Shown here piece by piece: positions 39,050 through 51,930 of a stretch of DNA of 64,000 nt. The notes below the pieces were generated by a model. The model did no database searches, was not told the origin of the DNA, and saw nothing but the letters and a program-made list of their open reading frames with translations. The DNA lies in NCBI GenBank assembly GCA_023333565.1, contig JAJKFH010000801.1, forward strand, positions 1,116,001-1,180,000. Direction: 5' to 3'. This DNA is from Puffinus mauretanicus. Taxonomy: Eukaryota > Chordata > Aves > Procellariiformes > Procellariidae. The position numbers and the translations under genes are program-made. Positions within the stretch are counted from its first letter, which is position 1. Every line of letters begins with the position of its first letter.

Positions 39050-39150
39050 AGACCTAAGTTACAGACCAGGACTCCCATGGTGCTCTGAGCAGAATAAGAA
39101 CATGGTAACTGCCCCAAAAAACTTGTAACTTAAGATTTACAATCCAACTG
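39050..39150 (+). repeat. Ancient interspersed repeat fragment
   Basis: 'ctcccatggtgctctgagca' and 'gaacatggtaactgccccaa' then 'cttgtaacttaagatttaca' follow a familiar amniote pattern (tgctgtacaaac ... gacagtccctgccccaaagagcttacaatctaa). A second fragment with the same order of blocks is at 44085-44165. Confidence 0.4.
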
Positions 39151-42100
39151 GTAGCAAAAATTAGTCTCCAAAATGGCTATGGTGGCAGAAAAAGACTTCA
39201 TAAGGAAATGGGAAATCATCACTCTGAAGGCAGATGAGAGCTGAGCAAATTCAGGTCTAACAAGAAATCTACCAGTTTGAAAATAGTCATCTGGACGTAA
39301 ATTATTTTTTTAAAGCGTGTTTCGTTATTACAGTGGTTGATTAAATATTCCCTATGTCTGGTCCTAATTTGTTGAAAATACATTTTTTTTCTTTTAAAAA
39401 GTTCTTTTCCAAAGTTAAAATTTATCAAAAATCTTGCAAGTTTAAAAAATAATCTTGTTGTTGCAACTATTATCAAAATTAGTAATAATTACTTATTTCC
39501 AGCATGTTAGTATCTAGATCTACTTTCATAAATGGAAAATGTTGAGAATGACTTTCTCTTTTCTTAAAAAGTTTAAATATTGATTGCTAAGTGTGTAAAT
39601 ATATAGATATATACTTGTGAATACATACATGTATTTTTTGAGTCCATTACAAACAGCTCAAAATGAAGCCATTTCAGTATTTCAAAACCAGCTTTTCATT
39701 TCTCAGCCAACTGATGAGATTAACTTAAGTCTGATGTACATACAATGCTAAAGAAATACATCATTTCTCTACCACAGCATTAATGTATAATTCTCAGCAT
39801 TTTTAAGTGACAGTTGAATTCTTTTCAGCACAATCTGTTTTACAAGGTTGGGCCTCCTGCTGGGGAGTAGAGTGCTGTATCACTGAAGGTGGATGTCAAA
39901 GCAAAGTGCTTTTTTTTTTTTTCTTCCCCTTCCTTCCTGATAAAGCAGCCTTAAGGGCCTGGCCTCCACTGGGAAATCTAAAAATGTCCCACTCGTTCAT
40001 CTACAAATGATGAACTATCAGCTGGCACTAGTGTTTTAATCCACAATCCTGAGTAACCCTGCTGAGAGTGGGTCTAATCGGCACAGCAGTAATGGCCCAG
40101 AGGTGATGGAATTTCCCACGTGTAGTCAAAACTAAGGGTTAAGTGCTGTTCTCTCATTGTGGTTTTTAGGACTATCAGAGCTTTATTTTTTCTTTCATTG
40201 GGCTCAAGGGCTTTGTTTATAGTTTAGGTATTAGCTTTATTCAATGCTGTAATCTAAGTCCTCTAAAGATGCTTGCAGCCTTATCCAGCAAAAAGAGGGG
40301 AGGATGAGGATCTCATTGTTCCAGCACAATAAATTCCAGCAAACCAGCATTAGCTTTGAAGATGTCTCTGCTAACTGGGAAATGTCAGTATTATTTTTTC
40401 ATAACTTACTGAAATTATAAATTGATGTGGTGTAACTTGCGAGGGAGTTTGGTGTAAAGGAGACGTCTAGAACAAAATAACCAATTCTGAAGCCCCAAAG
40501 GACTAATTTCTCAGACCCAGTCCTGGCATACCATAGCTGCATAGGCAATGCTGAGAATTGGCAACGAAGGAGAAAACACAGAGCTTGTTTACAAAGAGGA
40601 GTTACTGCAGAGTTGCTACAGCGTAGATATAAAGCTTACTCGCTATTCTGCAGTAATGCTCTGTGTGGCCAGTCCTATTCCATAATCAAAATGTCATTGT
40701 GTGGTTTTTAGAAATTAGTGCCATGGTCCTCTTGACCTAGTAAGGGAGGGTGTTTCAATCTGGTAACAGAGGCTGGGACAGATTTGAGTGAACAAAGACT
40801 GGCAAATTCGTAAGAATGATGTAGAGAGGGCATGTTGGAAGCAGGACAGTCTGCTGGTTCAAGCTGGAATGAGTTAGCAGAACTGAGGAGAAGTTAAAAA
40901 AAAAAGACTAAACAAGGAGAATAAATGTAAAACAGGAATTTTTTACTACTGTCCTCTTTTGCTCTATTGCTTTTGTTCCTTTGTTCCTTTTGGGAGTCTG
41001 ATTAAATAATGCTTTATGCTGAAGTCCTAGAGTCATTTTAATCAACTCGCTGTTCAGATATCCCTTGAGTGAAAGAGCTTAGAGATGTCAAATGCAGTTA
41101 CTCTTGTTGCGTTAAGAGTGCTGGAAGATGGAGGAGCACAGAGAGACAGTGGCTGATCCTGACGTGGTTGAAGCAGGTGGTTCTGCTCGGAGCGTGGTGC
41201 AGAAATCCCAGCCTGTCATCTCAAATATAAATTAGAGAAAGATTTCTGGGACTCTCTGGCACAGGTCTCCTGGGGGCATGACACTGTCTTTGTCTAACAA
41301 AAGCCTATCCCCAGTCGGGTGAGTGACAACTTATTTCCATATTTTTTATGGAACCTGGTACCCTTGTTCACTAAAAGCTGCAGAGTTTAGGGGAGAAACA
41401 TAAATCTGGATTTTCTTTTTATATCAGAAGTGACTGAAAGGTCATCAGACTTCCCTTTGTGATTTCAGCAATTCACATGTCTTTTTGAACTTGGTTATTC
41501 TTTAACAGGAGTTACTCAGTTCTTACACTATGCTGATTACATGTTAGAAACAACTTTGAAATGTGCTGTGGGCAAAAGGTCACCAGACTACCAATTTATG
41601 AAAATAATTTAAAACATTCCTGTGAGGAATTCAGTTTAGATTTCAAGAAATTAATTTCTTTTAACTCGATACAATTAATTTTAGCCCATTTAGTAAAACA
41701 GAAAAGGTAATTTCTTAAAAGTGTTTAACTTCCGTGATATTTCTTGTCCACAGAGATAAAACTGCTTTTCAAAGGAGAATAAGTAACTTCATTCCAGTTA
41801 TTCAACAGGGAAACAAAGTCACCAAAGAAAGAGGTAATCTGAGCAAGAGACATACCAACAAGTCCTCTCCAGTGTGAATGTCTCCATTTGTATGAGTTAT
41901 TCTGGGCTGCCTTTATAGTCAGTGAGAGAAATTGGCGTGTTTAGGGTACAATTCCTCTGACCTATTTTAGATATCTACATTAGGAAGAGAGGAATGCTGC
42001 CTCACAGGCTGTTTGCTGTCAAGGAGGCTGAGGATGGCTAGCTCAGAAGTCTACTGTATCTATATTTGATCAGATAATTCCCATCCTTAATAAGTATTTC

Positions 42101-44084
42101 ATTCTCTGGAGTGATTTGTGGCAGCGTCTTAGTTTTCCTTTATGGATAGTGAGCACTTAGCCAAGGCCCACTGAAATCTTATGTGGAGGAAGGCTGAAAA
42201 TAAAATGTGGTCAATAGATATCTGCCAAGTATCTCTAAGTTGGGGAATGGTTCTCCTGTCTCTCTTTCCGACCCTCGACTTCTCAAGGCCCAGAGGTGAA
42301 ACTGTGATACAGCTGATCACTACATGAACCTCAGGGTGTCTCTTCACCAGGAGATCCATACGAGGAGTGTTAGACAGTAGCTGGTTTATCGATTATCATT
42401 TTCCCATGTGGTCATCAATTACCATTTTCATACTTTTCAGAGGTTCCCACTCCCTGCAGAAGAATCTGAATTTGTTTCTGATCACTGCTTGAAGTTTTGA
42501 TTCAGTGTTTGGCACAACACAGGGAATGGTGGGAGGAATAGGGGGGGTGATAGTGACTGACTGAAGTGATCAGCTGCATTCTCCATTTATGGCACATTCA
42601 AGTACTTTCGTGCCCTGTCACTTCCTCCCTCCTCCATCCCACATGTGAAGATTCCAGTTCCTGAGGAGCAGTTTAAATGGCTGCTCTCTCAGCATGGAGT
42701 TTTGCAGTCCAAGTCAGTCTAGAAGTATCTCAAATGCTCCCCCTCTCTGCTGCCACGGTTGCATGGTACTTTGCCTTCCCTTGCTCAGCAGTAGTGCTCA
42801 TGTTCAGTGAGATCGGCTCATTGATCCAGCTGAAACTGAATCTTACTTTCTTTTACTGGGTCTGGGTGGTTGAGTGAGCTGATCTGATTCACTGAGCCAC
42901 AGCATGACATCTGGGCCAACAAGGAGCACACAGCAAAGAGGCTGGAGAAGAAACCTCTCTGTTTAGTGTTGATACGGTGTTAGATGAGCTTAAACATGGC
43001 TTAAGGAAGAGAGAGGGGGACCTTCTGGGTTTAAAGATGATAATATTTTTGGTTTGGTTTGTTTTTTTTACCTGTACTTTTACTTGATTAATGAACTACT
43101 AGTTGTGCTTGCAAGGCAAAATCAGCAGTGGTAATATGAACAGACGGAACTGGCTCAGTTCACGGGAGCCCACACTGTAGGTGCGGTGCAGAGTAGTGCA
43201 GTGTGGCAACAGCCTGGAGAGCTCTGTGTGTGCCACCTGTGCGTACGCCTCCATTTCCTGCCTATTTCTCAGATAAAGGGTGTTCAACGGAAGAAGAAAA
43301 AAAAAGCAGGAGCTGCCAAATCAGTGAGCAGTGTGGCTACCTTGGAACCAACCAGGGTGAACGCTGAGGCATGCATCAATGGTTAAGTGGTCACTGTAGC
43401 AATGCAGGGTAATAATCAATGCTGCAAGAACTTTCATTTTCTGCAAATGAAAAGCAATATAAATATAAAAGATTAATTATACTTCTGTTGCTACATAGGT
43501 CTTAATTTCAGAATAAATACTATTTCAGAATAAAAATTATTTTATTTCAGGTTAGAGTGCGTGCACTGGAACAGTATTAATTTATCTGCAGCCATGTATT
43601 TTTTTCTGCTTTGTAGCCACACCAGTTAATTTCCCCATGTAGCTGAACACTGAAATAGGTTGGCTTTCAAGCCCAAATGCAGCTGTGAGAGAGATGTGAT
43701 ACAATGTGAAAATTGATCTAACTGTCACAGCTTGTAATGTAGAGGACACAGGTACCTGTTAGTACCTGTAATGTCCTACTCCTCAGCCTCAGGCATGATG
43801 GAGTAATCACTTTGAAAATTATCCAGAGTAGAGGGCCATCTCAAACAATTTGCTGAAAATCAGTTCCTGTGTAGGTGTTCCTGCTAAGCAAGTACCTCAT
43901 TTAAGCTTCATGCTGATTAAGGAGGTCTTTCTATATACAAGGATATTAAAATGAGGTTGTTCATTTTTTCCTAGTAGATTTAACAGATATTTTGTCTCTG
44001 GGGAAGAACTTTATTATTATCAGTTTCATTTGTTAGCAAGTAATAAAGTTGCATTTATTACCAAGTAACCAAGGAGAGAGCCCT
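39151..44084. other. AT-rich non-coding DNA, no gene seen
   Basis: No gene can be supported. A run of 13 T lies at 39910-39922. All frames are under 90 codons and lack recognisable motifs. Confidence 0.45.
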
Positions 44085-44165
44085 GCTGTCTTAGACACTA
44101 TAGACACAGGGAATAGGCAGCTCTTGCCCTAAAAGCATGTGGTCTGTGTGAGATAGATTTGTGGG
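44085..44165 (+). repeat. Ancient interspersed repeat fragment
   Basis: 'gacactatagacacagggaa' then 'gctcttgccctaaaagcatg' and 'tggtctgtgtgagatag' follows the same block order as the fragment at 39050-39150: a size-summary block, 'cttgccc..aaagc', then 'tct'. Orientation is the same. Confidence 0.35.
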
Positions 44166-45069
44166 GAATAGGTCACGAGTCCACATTTTAGACTTCATAC
44201 AAGCATTAAGACTGTCTTATATGCATAGAGCAGGGCACTGCACTTTCATAATAGCTTCTGGGACATTTTACAGTGGTTCTGCTTGTTCAGCTGGGACTCA
44301 GCTAAAACAAAAGCAATGGAGCAGGTACGAAGTGAAGTCTGGGGGCAGAAGATGTGAGAGGTGGAGAGAGCTTGAGCACATAGCATATTAGTACACAGGA
44401 GGAAGTCCAGGCAGCACTGCAAGTGTTTCTGTGAACAGTCAAAGGCTCCTTCTGTATTTGCTTCCACAATTGTTTCTATTTTCTGGGGTGTCTGGAAGAC
44501 TCTCTGCAGCTTTTCCTAGTGCTCTTTGCTGGAGAGGAGACGCCAGGAGGACTGCACAGTGGAGAAACCATCCTCTGCTCAGTTTCTGGATCAGAGGAGA
44601 GAGAAGTTGTCCTCACTGGACGTCACATTACTGTCCCTGTCTTTCTCTGATCCACCTCCGCATCTGATAAGAATATGAAAATCTGAAGTAGCATTGCTAC
44701 TGGCTTACTGGTAAAACAGTGGCTCGCTTCTTTTTCACTACAGCAGTATTTCACTCATTTCAGCTTTCACTTGTTGGAGGGATTTTATGGAATGTAAAGA
44801 TGTTGGTAATGTTGACAATGTTAGTTCTGTGTAATTTCATGGGTAGCATCCTCTTTATGGGGATAGCAGACAAAAGAAGGAGGTTGGAAAAGACCTGTAG
44901 ATGTTAAGTGAAATCAAGGCAATCACTGAGGTGTCCCAATCAAAAATGACAGCATTCTTTGTTAATTCAGACTGACATGACACATTCTGCAGTCCTGCTG
45001 ACAACACGTGCCACAAGACGTGCAGCAGGATCAGAGCTGATTCTAGGATGTGATTGCAAAGCAAAAAAT

Positions 45070-45180
45070 ACTGAGCCTGAATCCCAGTTCTGACAGCTAA
45101 TCCCAGTTCTGACAGCTATTCCCAGTGACCTGGAGGATAATTTCTGGCCTGTCACATTTGCTTCATTCTAGGGCAGTGTG
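45070..45180 (+). repeat. MIR-like SINE core carrying a perfect 19-bp duplication
   Basis: 'cctgaatcccagttctgaca' and 'cccagtgacctggaggataa' match the MIR core order (gaatcccagctctgccac ... gtgtgaccttgggcaa). Inside it the 19-mer 'atcccagttctgacagcta' occurs twice head to tail with no change (45081-45099 and 45100-45118). The duplication must be younger than the SINE, because both copies carry the same departures from consensus. Confidence 0.5.
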
Positions 45181-48100
45181 TGACTCCCAACAGCCACACA
45201 CTGCCCCGTGCCCCTGCATGGATCGTGGCACTTACTGCTGTGAGCTCTAAATAATAAGCTCATGTACTGCAAGGGAGGGGTTTTAAGCATGACATTCAGT
45301 CACCAACCCTGAAAAGGTTGGTTGATCCACCCTAATTTAAATCATCACTTCAGGAAAAAAACAAGACATCATCGTTAACCTCTATATCTCTGTTCCCACG
45401 CAATGGCAGAGGAATAAAAATGGAGATTATTAGACAGCTCTGTAGCAGTAGTATTTATTGCCTCAGGACTTCACATCAATGCAGGTAATAAAATGCATAT
45501 CGATATTGGCCCACATACAGCTGTGCGTAAGAAAACTCTATTCTGGGAGAAGGGACAGTTTCTCATTCTTTTCTATAAAATGTCAATGAAATCATGAGCT
45601 TGGTGAGACCTTGTAGGTATGGCTGTGGTAAAAATTATAAATGCTAACAATTAGGGCTGTATTTAATTGAGCAGGGATTCTCTGGTAGCTTAAATGCAAA
45701 GTTGTTTCATGCCAATGACTGTCACCACAAAGGATCCGTCTTGTTTGGCGAGATGATAGATCCCTTAGCAATAAAGAAAACTGTAAATATCACCTTAAAT
45801 CTTTGCAACGTAAGACAAACCTTAACTGATGTGAACTTTCATTCTCCCTGCCTATTGCAACTCAGGGAACAAGTTGATAATACCACTACTTATGTGTCAC
45901 CTTACTGTTAAAAGCAGCTTCTAATAGGCATCTAGCAGAAACCTTTCTTAGTCTCTGGAGTATATGATACAGAAGAGATGTTCAGTGTTACCCTGTACAG
46001 ATCTGAAGTGTGTTGGTCTGGGGTTGGATTTCAGCGTTTTTATATGAGAAAGAATATCTGAAAAAAATTCAGTGGTCACATATTTAGTCTTTTAATGAAA
46101 TGGATCTCTCGGTGATAAACCTCTTTGCTATTACGAAGGATATCTTTTAGAAGAGTATATTGAGAAAGAAGCACACATTTGATTAGCACAGTCTTACACC
46201 ACTACCTTAAAATTTCTTATTAAACTCTATCATTTCACTAGGCAAATTCAGGGATGGTATACATGCAAATTTATTGTTAATTATTGAAGTTTGGTGTTTA
46301 TATAAACATTAGGTGGTAATTGCAAGGAATAATAACTGAATATGTAAATTACTTTTACATTTATATTTTACTCTGAGAGCATGCTTAAATAAAGTCTGTG
46401 CTGAGGAGACTGCACAAAGAATGATTCTTCATTTTTATTGGTGATTTTTTAAAATTAGTACATATTGGCTAAATTATGATTGTGTTGGTTTTACCTCTTC
46501 AACTATAAAATAATTGTGCCTATGAAAAAACAGTTGTGACTCTTGACTCCATGAATTTTCTTAGGCAAGCTGGGAAAAGGGATTATCTACATACCCCCAA
46601 ATTAGAACTTTTATAAACAACTATATATTTATCTGCTTCCTGATGTAAACAGATCATCAGCTATAGCCACCAGGGTAAAATTGTGCAAAGATTCCTGTAA
46701 CAGAGTGCAATGCTTATTAGCACACAGACACACTGGTCTGGCATGCCTGGGGTACTATAACAAAAATGTTCTGAACTTGTAGAACTCAACAGTTCTACAA
46801 AATTATCCTATCCCTTTGAGTTACATGTGCTGAATGGAATAATTAGGCCAGTAATCAAGAGCTGAAACTTTGCTGATGGATAATAATCCACTTTCTGGTA
46901 ATGGTTGACCCCTGTGAAGAGTCAGCATGAGTTGCATTGATTAACAAGATGAGAGACTGCAGCTTGATAGGAACTTACACTTATTACTGTAAAACAATAG
47001 ACTTATTGTAAATTGCATGGACTAACAAAAGAGACAGCAGGAATAAATTGATGCTTGGGCATTTTGAGATCTCTTGATGGAAAGCCCTCTATAGCATGAA
47101 CAATAAGCTACACTTCCTCACTTTAACTGTCTCGAAGGAAAAGCGAAACAGACCAGTATGGCAGAGAAGAAGCAATGGATGTTCAAGAAATGGTTGTCTG
47201 TGGTACACATTGGTACCTAAATTATTAGTCTACATAAATAATCTATGGCAAAGATCAAGAGTGGTGACACAAGACAAATAATGTGCTCGGTAAACAACTG
47301 ACCTCCTAGAAGCAGATAAGAAAATCAATAAACTGTAGCTGGTAAAATCATATACATGCTTAGCATATGAAAAGTATATCCAGGAACTCCTTTGAGCAAG
47401 GTCTGAGAAGCTCCACGCTAGGCTTTACGCTTCCACTGTCCTCAGAGGTGTGCAACGTATCTGTTACTGTATGTTGTAACTACTAGCAAAAAACTGCCAG
47501 AAAGTTTGGAACGGACTTAGAGCTGTGAGGTTACTTTCTTGAACCCTGTGTATCACTCAGCTTTTCCTAGGTAGGACTGGGGTGACATACCAGTATAGAT
47601 TAAATGCCAGAGGGGACAAGATCAAGCCTTCATAGTCTGTTCCAGAGAGAGAGTTCTTTGGTTTGGACTGTGGGGTAGGAACCTCATATTTGTAATGATT
47701 TTTAAAAAGAAAAAAAAAAGAAGAGATATTTGATGGAGTTTTTACAGGCTCCATTTCTTGGCTCTCATCATAAAGGAAATAACTGAGGCAAAAAAAAATT
47801 AAATATTGATTATGGAAAAAAAAAATACACCTTACCCAACTTTGTTTTGTAATTGGGACAAGCCAATTCCAGGAAGGAAAATTGTATTACAAAAGCAAAA
47901 CAACAGCAGCAATTATAAATGAAAGCAAATAGGAATAAAAAAATGTCGCAGAAAAATCCCTAGCAAAGCAAAATGTTTGCATTCATGGTATGAATTTCCT
48001 GCTGACTTCAGGGAAAGAGGGCTCAGAGCAAAGGTGCAAAGTTTGACAAAAGTTGCTACTTAAACTGTCAAGACAATTCTGATGAGCCTGTCGACACTAT

Positions 48101-49848
48101 GTGGATACCTAATCTCACATGTGATGCCAGGGCCACAAATTTGACCTAATTTATTCATGGGGAATTAATCTGCCAGTGTCAAATGTTTATTCTGAGAGCT
48201 CATTTACTGATATATGGCCTTAGTACAAAACATAGGAATCTACTCAGTGAAAATATTTTTTATTTTGGCAGTAAATGCTTACATTCAATCATAAAAGCAT
48301 CCTCTTGGTGCTGTTGTGAATGCTTACTATTGATCAGTGATGTTTCTTCAGAGGTTCCAGGTTCTTCAGAAATTCAGGTTCAGTGGGGGTGAACATTGTT
48401 GATGCTTGTCATGTCCTACGCAGATCTGTTCCTGAAAGGTTCTTGTAACTCCATGATCCCATGCACAATAAGCTGCCACGGGCACTTGGTTCAACACAGA
48501 GGCTGAAGGACGTGTATGCTACATATGATGCTCTATACTATGTTGTGTTTTAGACGGGATGAAATTGTTCAAATGGCAAGTTTATGCAACAGCGTATTTT
48601 CAGGTCAGCCAAAAGTTGTGCATAAATCTGCCCTGAATTTGGCAAATCACTTTGAACCCCAGAAAGGGGAGAGGAAGACTTGTAAGTCAAAATGCTTTGC
48701 TTTAGCATTTTCCAACTGAAATATTTTTACTTTTCCTCTCAAAACAGTTTTTGCTTTGTAGTTAACCACATGTAATTACTTTCTCCAAAGCACAAAGGTG
48801 ATGTGTGTTTAATGAAAACAAAATTAATGTTTTCTGTTTCTTATTTATTTATTTATGAAGATACAACAGCCAACTTTTTGCCTAATACCTTCACCTCCAT
48901 GCTTTCCACTTCTCTCTAATCACTAGTCACTAGCAAAAAATTAGGGATTCACACAACTCGGGTTTAATTCTTCATGACCCCTCCTGTTGCCATTGAAGTC
49001 AGTGGAAAACATTTCAGGGCAACAGTAAAACAGGGTTGGATACTGTTTGTGTCTTAGCAAGGTAGAGGATACCTGTCTCGAGTTTATCACAACTTCTGGT
49101 TCCTTTCAAAGGTGGCTGGGCTAACCTCAATTTTAGATTCAATTTTACCTTCTTAGAGGAGGAGGAACTTGTAATAGCAACAAACTGTTGCTTTTAATAG
49201 GGTTATGAGTTCATGTTGGTGATTCCTGAAATTTGAAAGACTCGTAGGTCTCAGTGGGAGGCTTAAGGAGATGAGCTTCCTTCAGAGGGTGCTCTTAATG
49301 GATGCCAAAAACTTGTATCCGTTCAATGACTTTCGCAGGTGGAGATGGGAGAAACTTAAGATGATGAAATGGCTAAATGCATTTCCTGAACTCTCAAAGC
49401 GTGATTCTTCTTGTCATTAATGATGTGGTTCACATTGTTTAAATAAAATCTCATGGTCACTTTAAATGAATGAAGAACAGAATATAAACAAAATGAAAGA
49501 AAATCACTTCCTTTTTAGGAAGTTGTCTTTTTTGTTTTCTTTTAAAAACATTTGTAGTATCAGGTCTCTCATCTCTGACTTCGGGTGTACTTTTCCTTGT
49601 CCACATTCATTTTGTATGTTCTTTTCTAATCTATAACACTCTGTGATTTAACATCTTCTTAAGAGTCTGTAGAGGATATGTGCATTTTTTATGCTTTGGG
49701 GAGATGGCCTTTAATTTGGACATCACCACCATCACCAGTCTATCATAAAAAACACCAGAGCAGTATTGCTTAATCAGTCATGTAATTTTGCAGAATGCTG
49801 ATGCTTGTGATATGATTTACTATACAGCACAAAAATAAAGGGGCCTGA
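45181..49848. other. AT-rich non-coding DNA, no gene seen
   Basis: No gene can be supported. A half-site of the palindromic family ('gccattgaagtcagtgga') lies at 48989-49006. A TTTA simple tract ('ttatttatttatttatg') lies around 48841-48857. Confidence 0.45.
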
Positions 49849-49911
49849 TTCTATACTATTCGTTCAGGCAAAGATCCTGCTGTAATCACAGTTGGCTCCA
49901 GGATCTAGCCA
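49849..49911. repeat. Ancient imperfect palindrome (short copy)
   Basis: The left arm 'ggggcctgattctatactat' then 'tcgttcaggcaaag', and the right arm 'ctccaggatctagcc', fit the same family as the 21.8 and 32.8 kb copies. The centre is shortened. Confidence 0.45.
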
Positions 49912-51089
49912 GGGAGTGCTATTGCCCATAGCGATTTCTATTGCTTTGCAACAGCTAAATGCTTATTTTATTGTATAGCATTCACCAGTATTTCGAACCA
50001 ACTTGTTCATTACTCCAAAGAAAAAGTGAAATGTGATCTGATACATGATAGGTCTCTTTTACACTCTTCTGTGTCTCTTGGTATGCATACACTAGTCTCA
50101 TAATCCTAACTTTCGATAATCCGTAACTATCACTTTACTGCAAATTCCAATAGATAATGTTAAATTTTGGAAAATGGAGCAGCTTAAATCAACTTTTTAT
50201 TCCTAAATCAGACAAGTAAATTCAAATTTGATCAAAAATAATCTATACCATACTTCTCCCCTTCTATATTACTAATTTTAACACACTGCAAGAATTAATT
50301 TTATCTGTAATAGTAATTGTTTTCCAGAGATAAGGATCATGGGCAGCTTGTTCAGATGAGTTTTATTCAGTCTCATGAGCATCTTTTCCTCCTGCTCCTC
50401 CAAATTTGTGTTTTGGGAGCAAAGCTAAAGACTTTTAGTGTTTCCCCTCCCCACACATCCCCTATGTAGTATTGATTTGTTGTCCCATTTAAATACAGAG
50501 TTCAATATTCAGGTGTGTAAGTGCGACATAAATAAAATGCCATACTTTGCTGAGCCAAAGGGGCTCTTTTCCAGGGAGCTGCTGTAATTTACAGTAGGCT
50601 TGGCACCGGCATAAATATCGTTGGTTCGTTATTACAACCAAACGGTAAACCACTTTGGGCTCGTGGAAGACTGATGGTCTTGAAGAACGGAGAGGAGAAA
50701 TAAAAGATGCGAGAGCTGTTGCCACACTGGTTGGGATGAGGGTTTGAGGCAGCCATGGCATGACTGGACCAGCCACACATGGCTGGGGAAAGGAGGATGG
50801 TTTCCTTGAACGGGGGAAATGGTGATTTTTATTTTGGTGATTGATCAAACCCTGAGGAAGGTGATGGGAGACTGATGAGAAAACTGATGAGAAGACCCCA
50901 GGGCACAGGGGCAAGATCCATCAGAGCCTTCAGCTGGAGAAGGGGCCTGGAGCAGGGCGAGCCTTGACCTGATTGGGAAGGGGGATTTTCCTTCCCTCTC
51001 CCACCAGCTTTGCCACAACGTTGGTGATGATTTCAGCTCTGCAGAAGGTGAACACCACCTCCTTCTCCTCCTTGGCCTCCAGGCCTCTC

Positions 51090-51930
51090 AGCAAGCTGGT
51101 AGGTGTCCTGCCCTCGCACCCCAGCCATGAGCCTCCCTGGCCGCTCGCCCCGGCTCCCTACAGCCCTGCCGGGGCAGGGTGTGCAGAGCCTCCCAACAGT
51201 TTGCCCACCCGGGAGAAAAACCTCCCAGGATGATGTATGGAGCTTTTCCCCCTCCGGCTCCATGTCACTGCCGGGGACAGACTGCGCCGCAGATGAGATG
51301 AGAGGAGGGGGTGAGTTATGCCAACTGGAGCTGCTTTTAAATACAGCCGCCGAGAGCGCGCGTCGTAAAACAGAGGGATAAATTAATCTCCACGATGCAG
51401 TTTCACTGTTTCAGCGACCTACAAATCGCTATGGAAATTGTAATTGTCAGCTCCCCCCGTCCCCCCTCCCGGTTCTCCTCGGGCGGGAAAGCGGCGGGGG
51501 GCGAACTGCCGTCTTCAGCCAGCGGCAACGGCCGCGCCCCGGGCCCGCGCTGCAGCCGGGAGCTGGCGCGGCTCTACCCGCTGTTAAAAGCAGCGTGGGG
51601 AGCGGTGGAGGGAGTGAAAAGAGGGAGGGAAAACCCCGCCGAAGAGGGCAAGTCCCTTTCGGTGTCCGGGGGAGCCGCCCTGTGTCCTCCCCCGCCGAGC
51701 ACAGAGGGAGAGGGGCCGGTGCTTGTCATGGCCGCGGCGTGGCGGGAAGCGGGCGTTGGGCTGGGGCACCCCGGGGCCCCTCGCCTCGCCCGGCTGGCAG
51801 CCTGCGGGGCTGCGCCTGGCTCTGAGGAGAAAAAAGGCTTAAATCTCGGCCAGCGTGCTCCTCTAAACCCCGGGGAGGAGGGGGAGGCAGTGTTATTCCC
51901 AGACAGTGATCTGGAGCTGTGCACAGTGCC
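51090..51930. promoter_or_regulatory. Second CpG island
   Basis: This is about 850 bp of GC-rich, CpG-dense sequence, strongest at 51470-51900, with GCGC, CCGG and GGGCGG sites. An AT-richer block at about 51360-51460 ('aaattaatctccacgatgca', 'gaaattgtaattgtcagctc') lies inside it and looks like a possible conserved regulatory core. A 'tttaaata' TATA-like element is at about 51335-51342. I see no start codon with a convincing donor site as at 14456, so promoter direction and transcript are unknown. The 218-codon + frame at 51395-52051 and the 116-codon minus frame overlap the island and fit chance in GC-rich DNA. Confidence 0.75.

Noticed and set aside
44879..44905. Possible CR1 fragment ('aggttggaaaagacctgtag')
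   Set aside because: Only about 20 bases match the CR1 3' region; the sequence on both sides does not continue the match.
50489..50914. 141-codon minus-strand frame just upstream of the second CpG island
   Set aside because: The translation is Ser/Pro/His-rich without a recognisable motif, and a second frame overlaps it; taken as chance.
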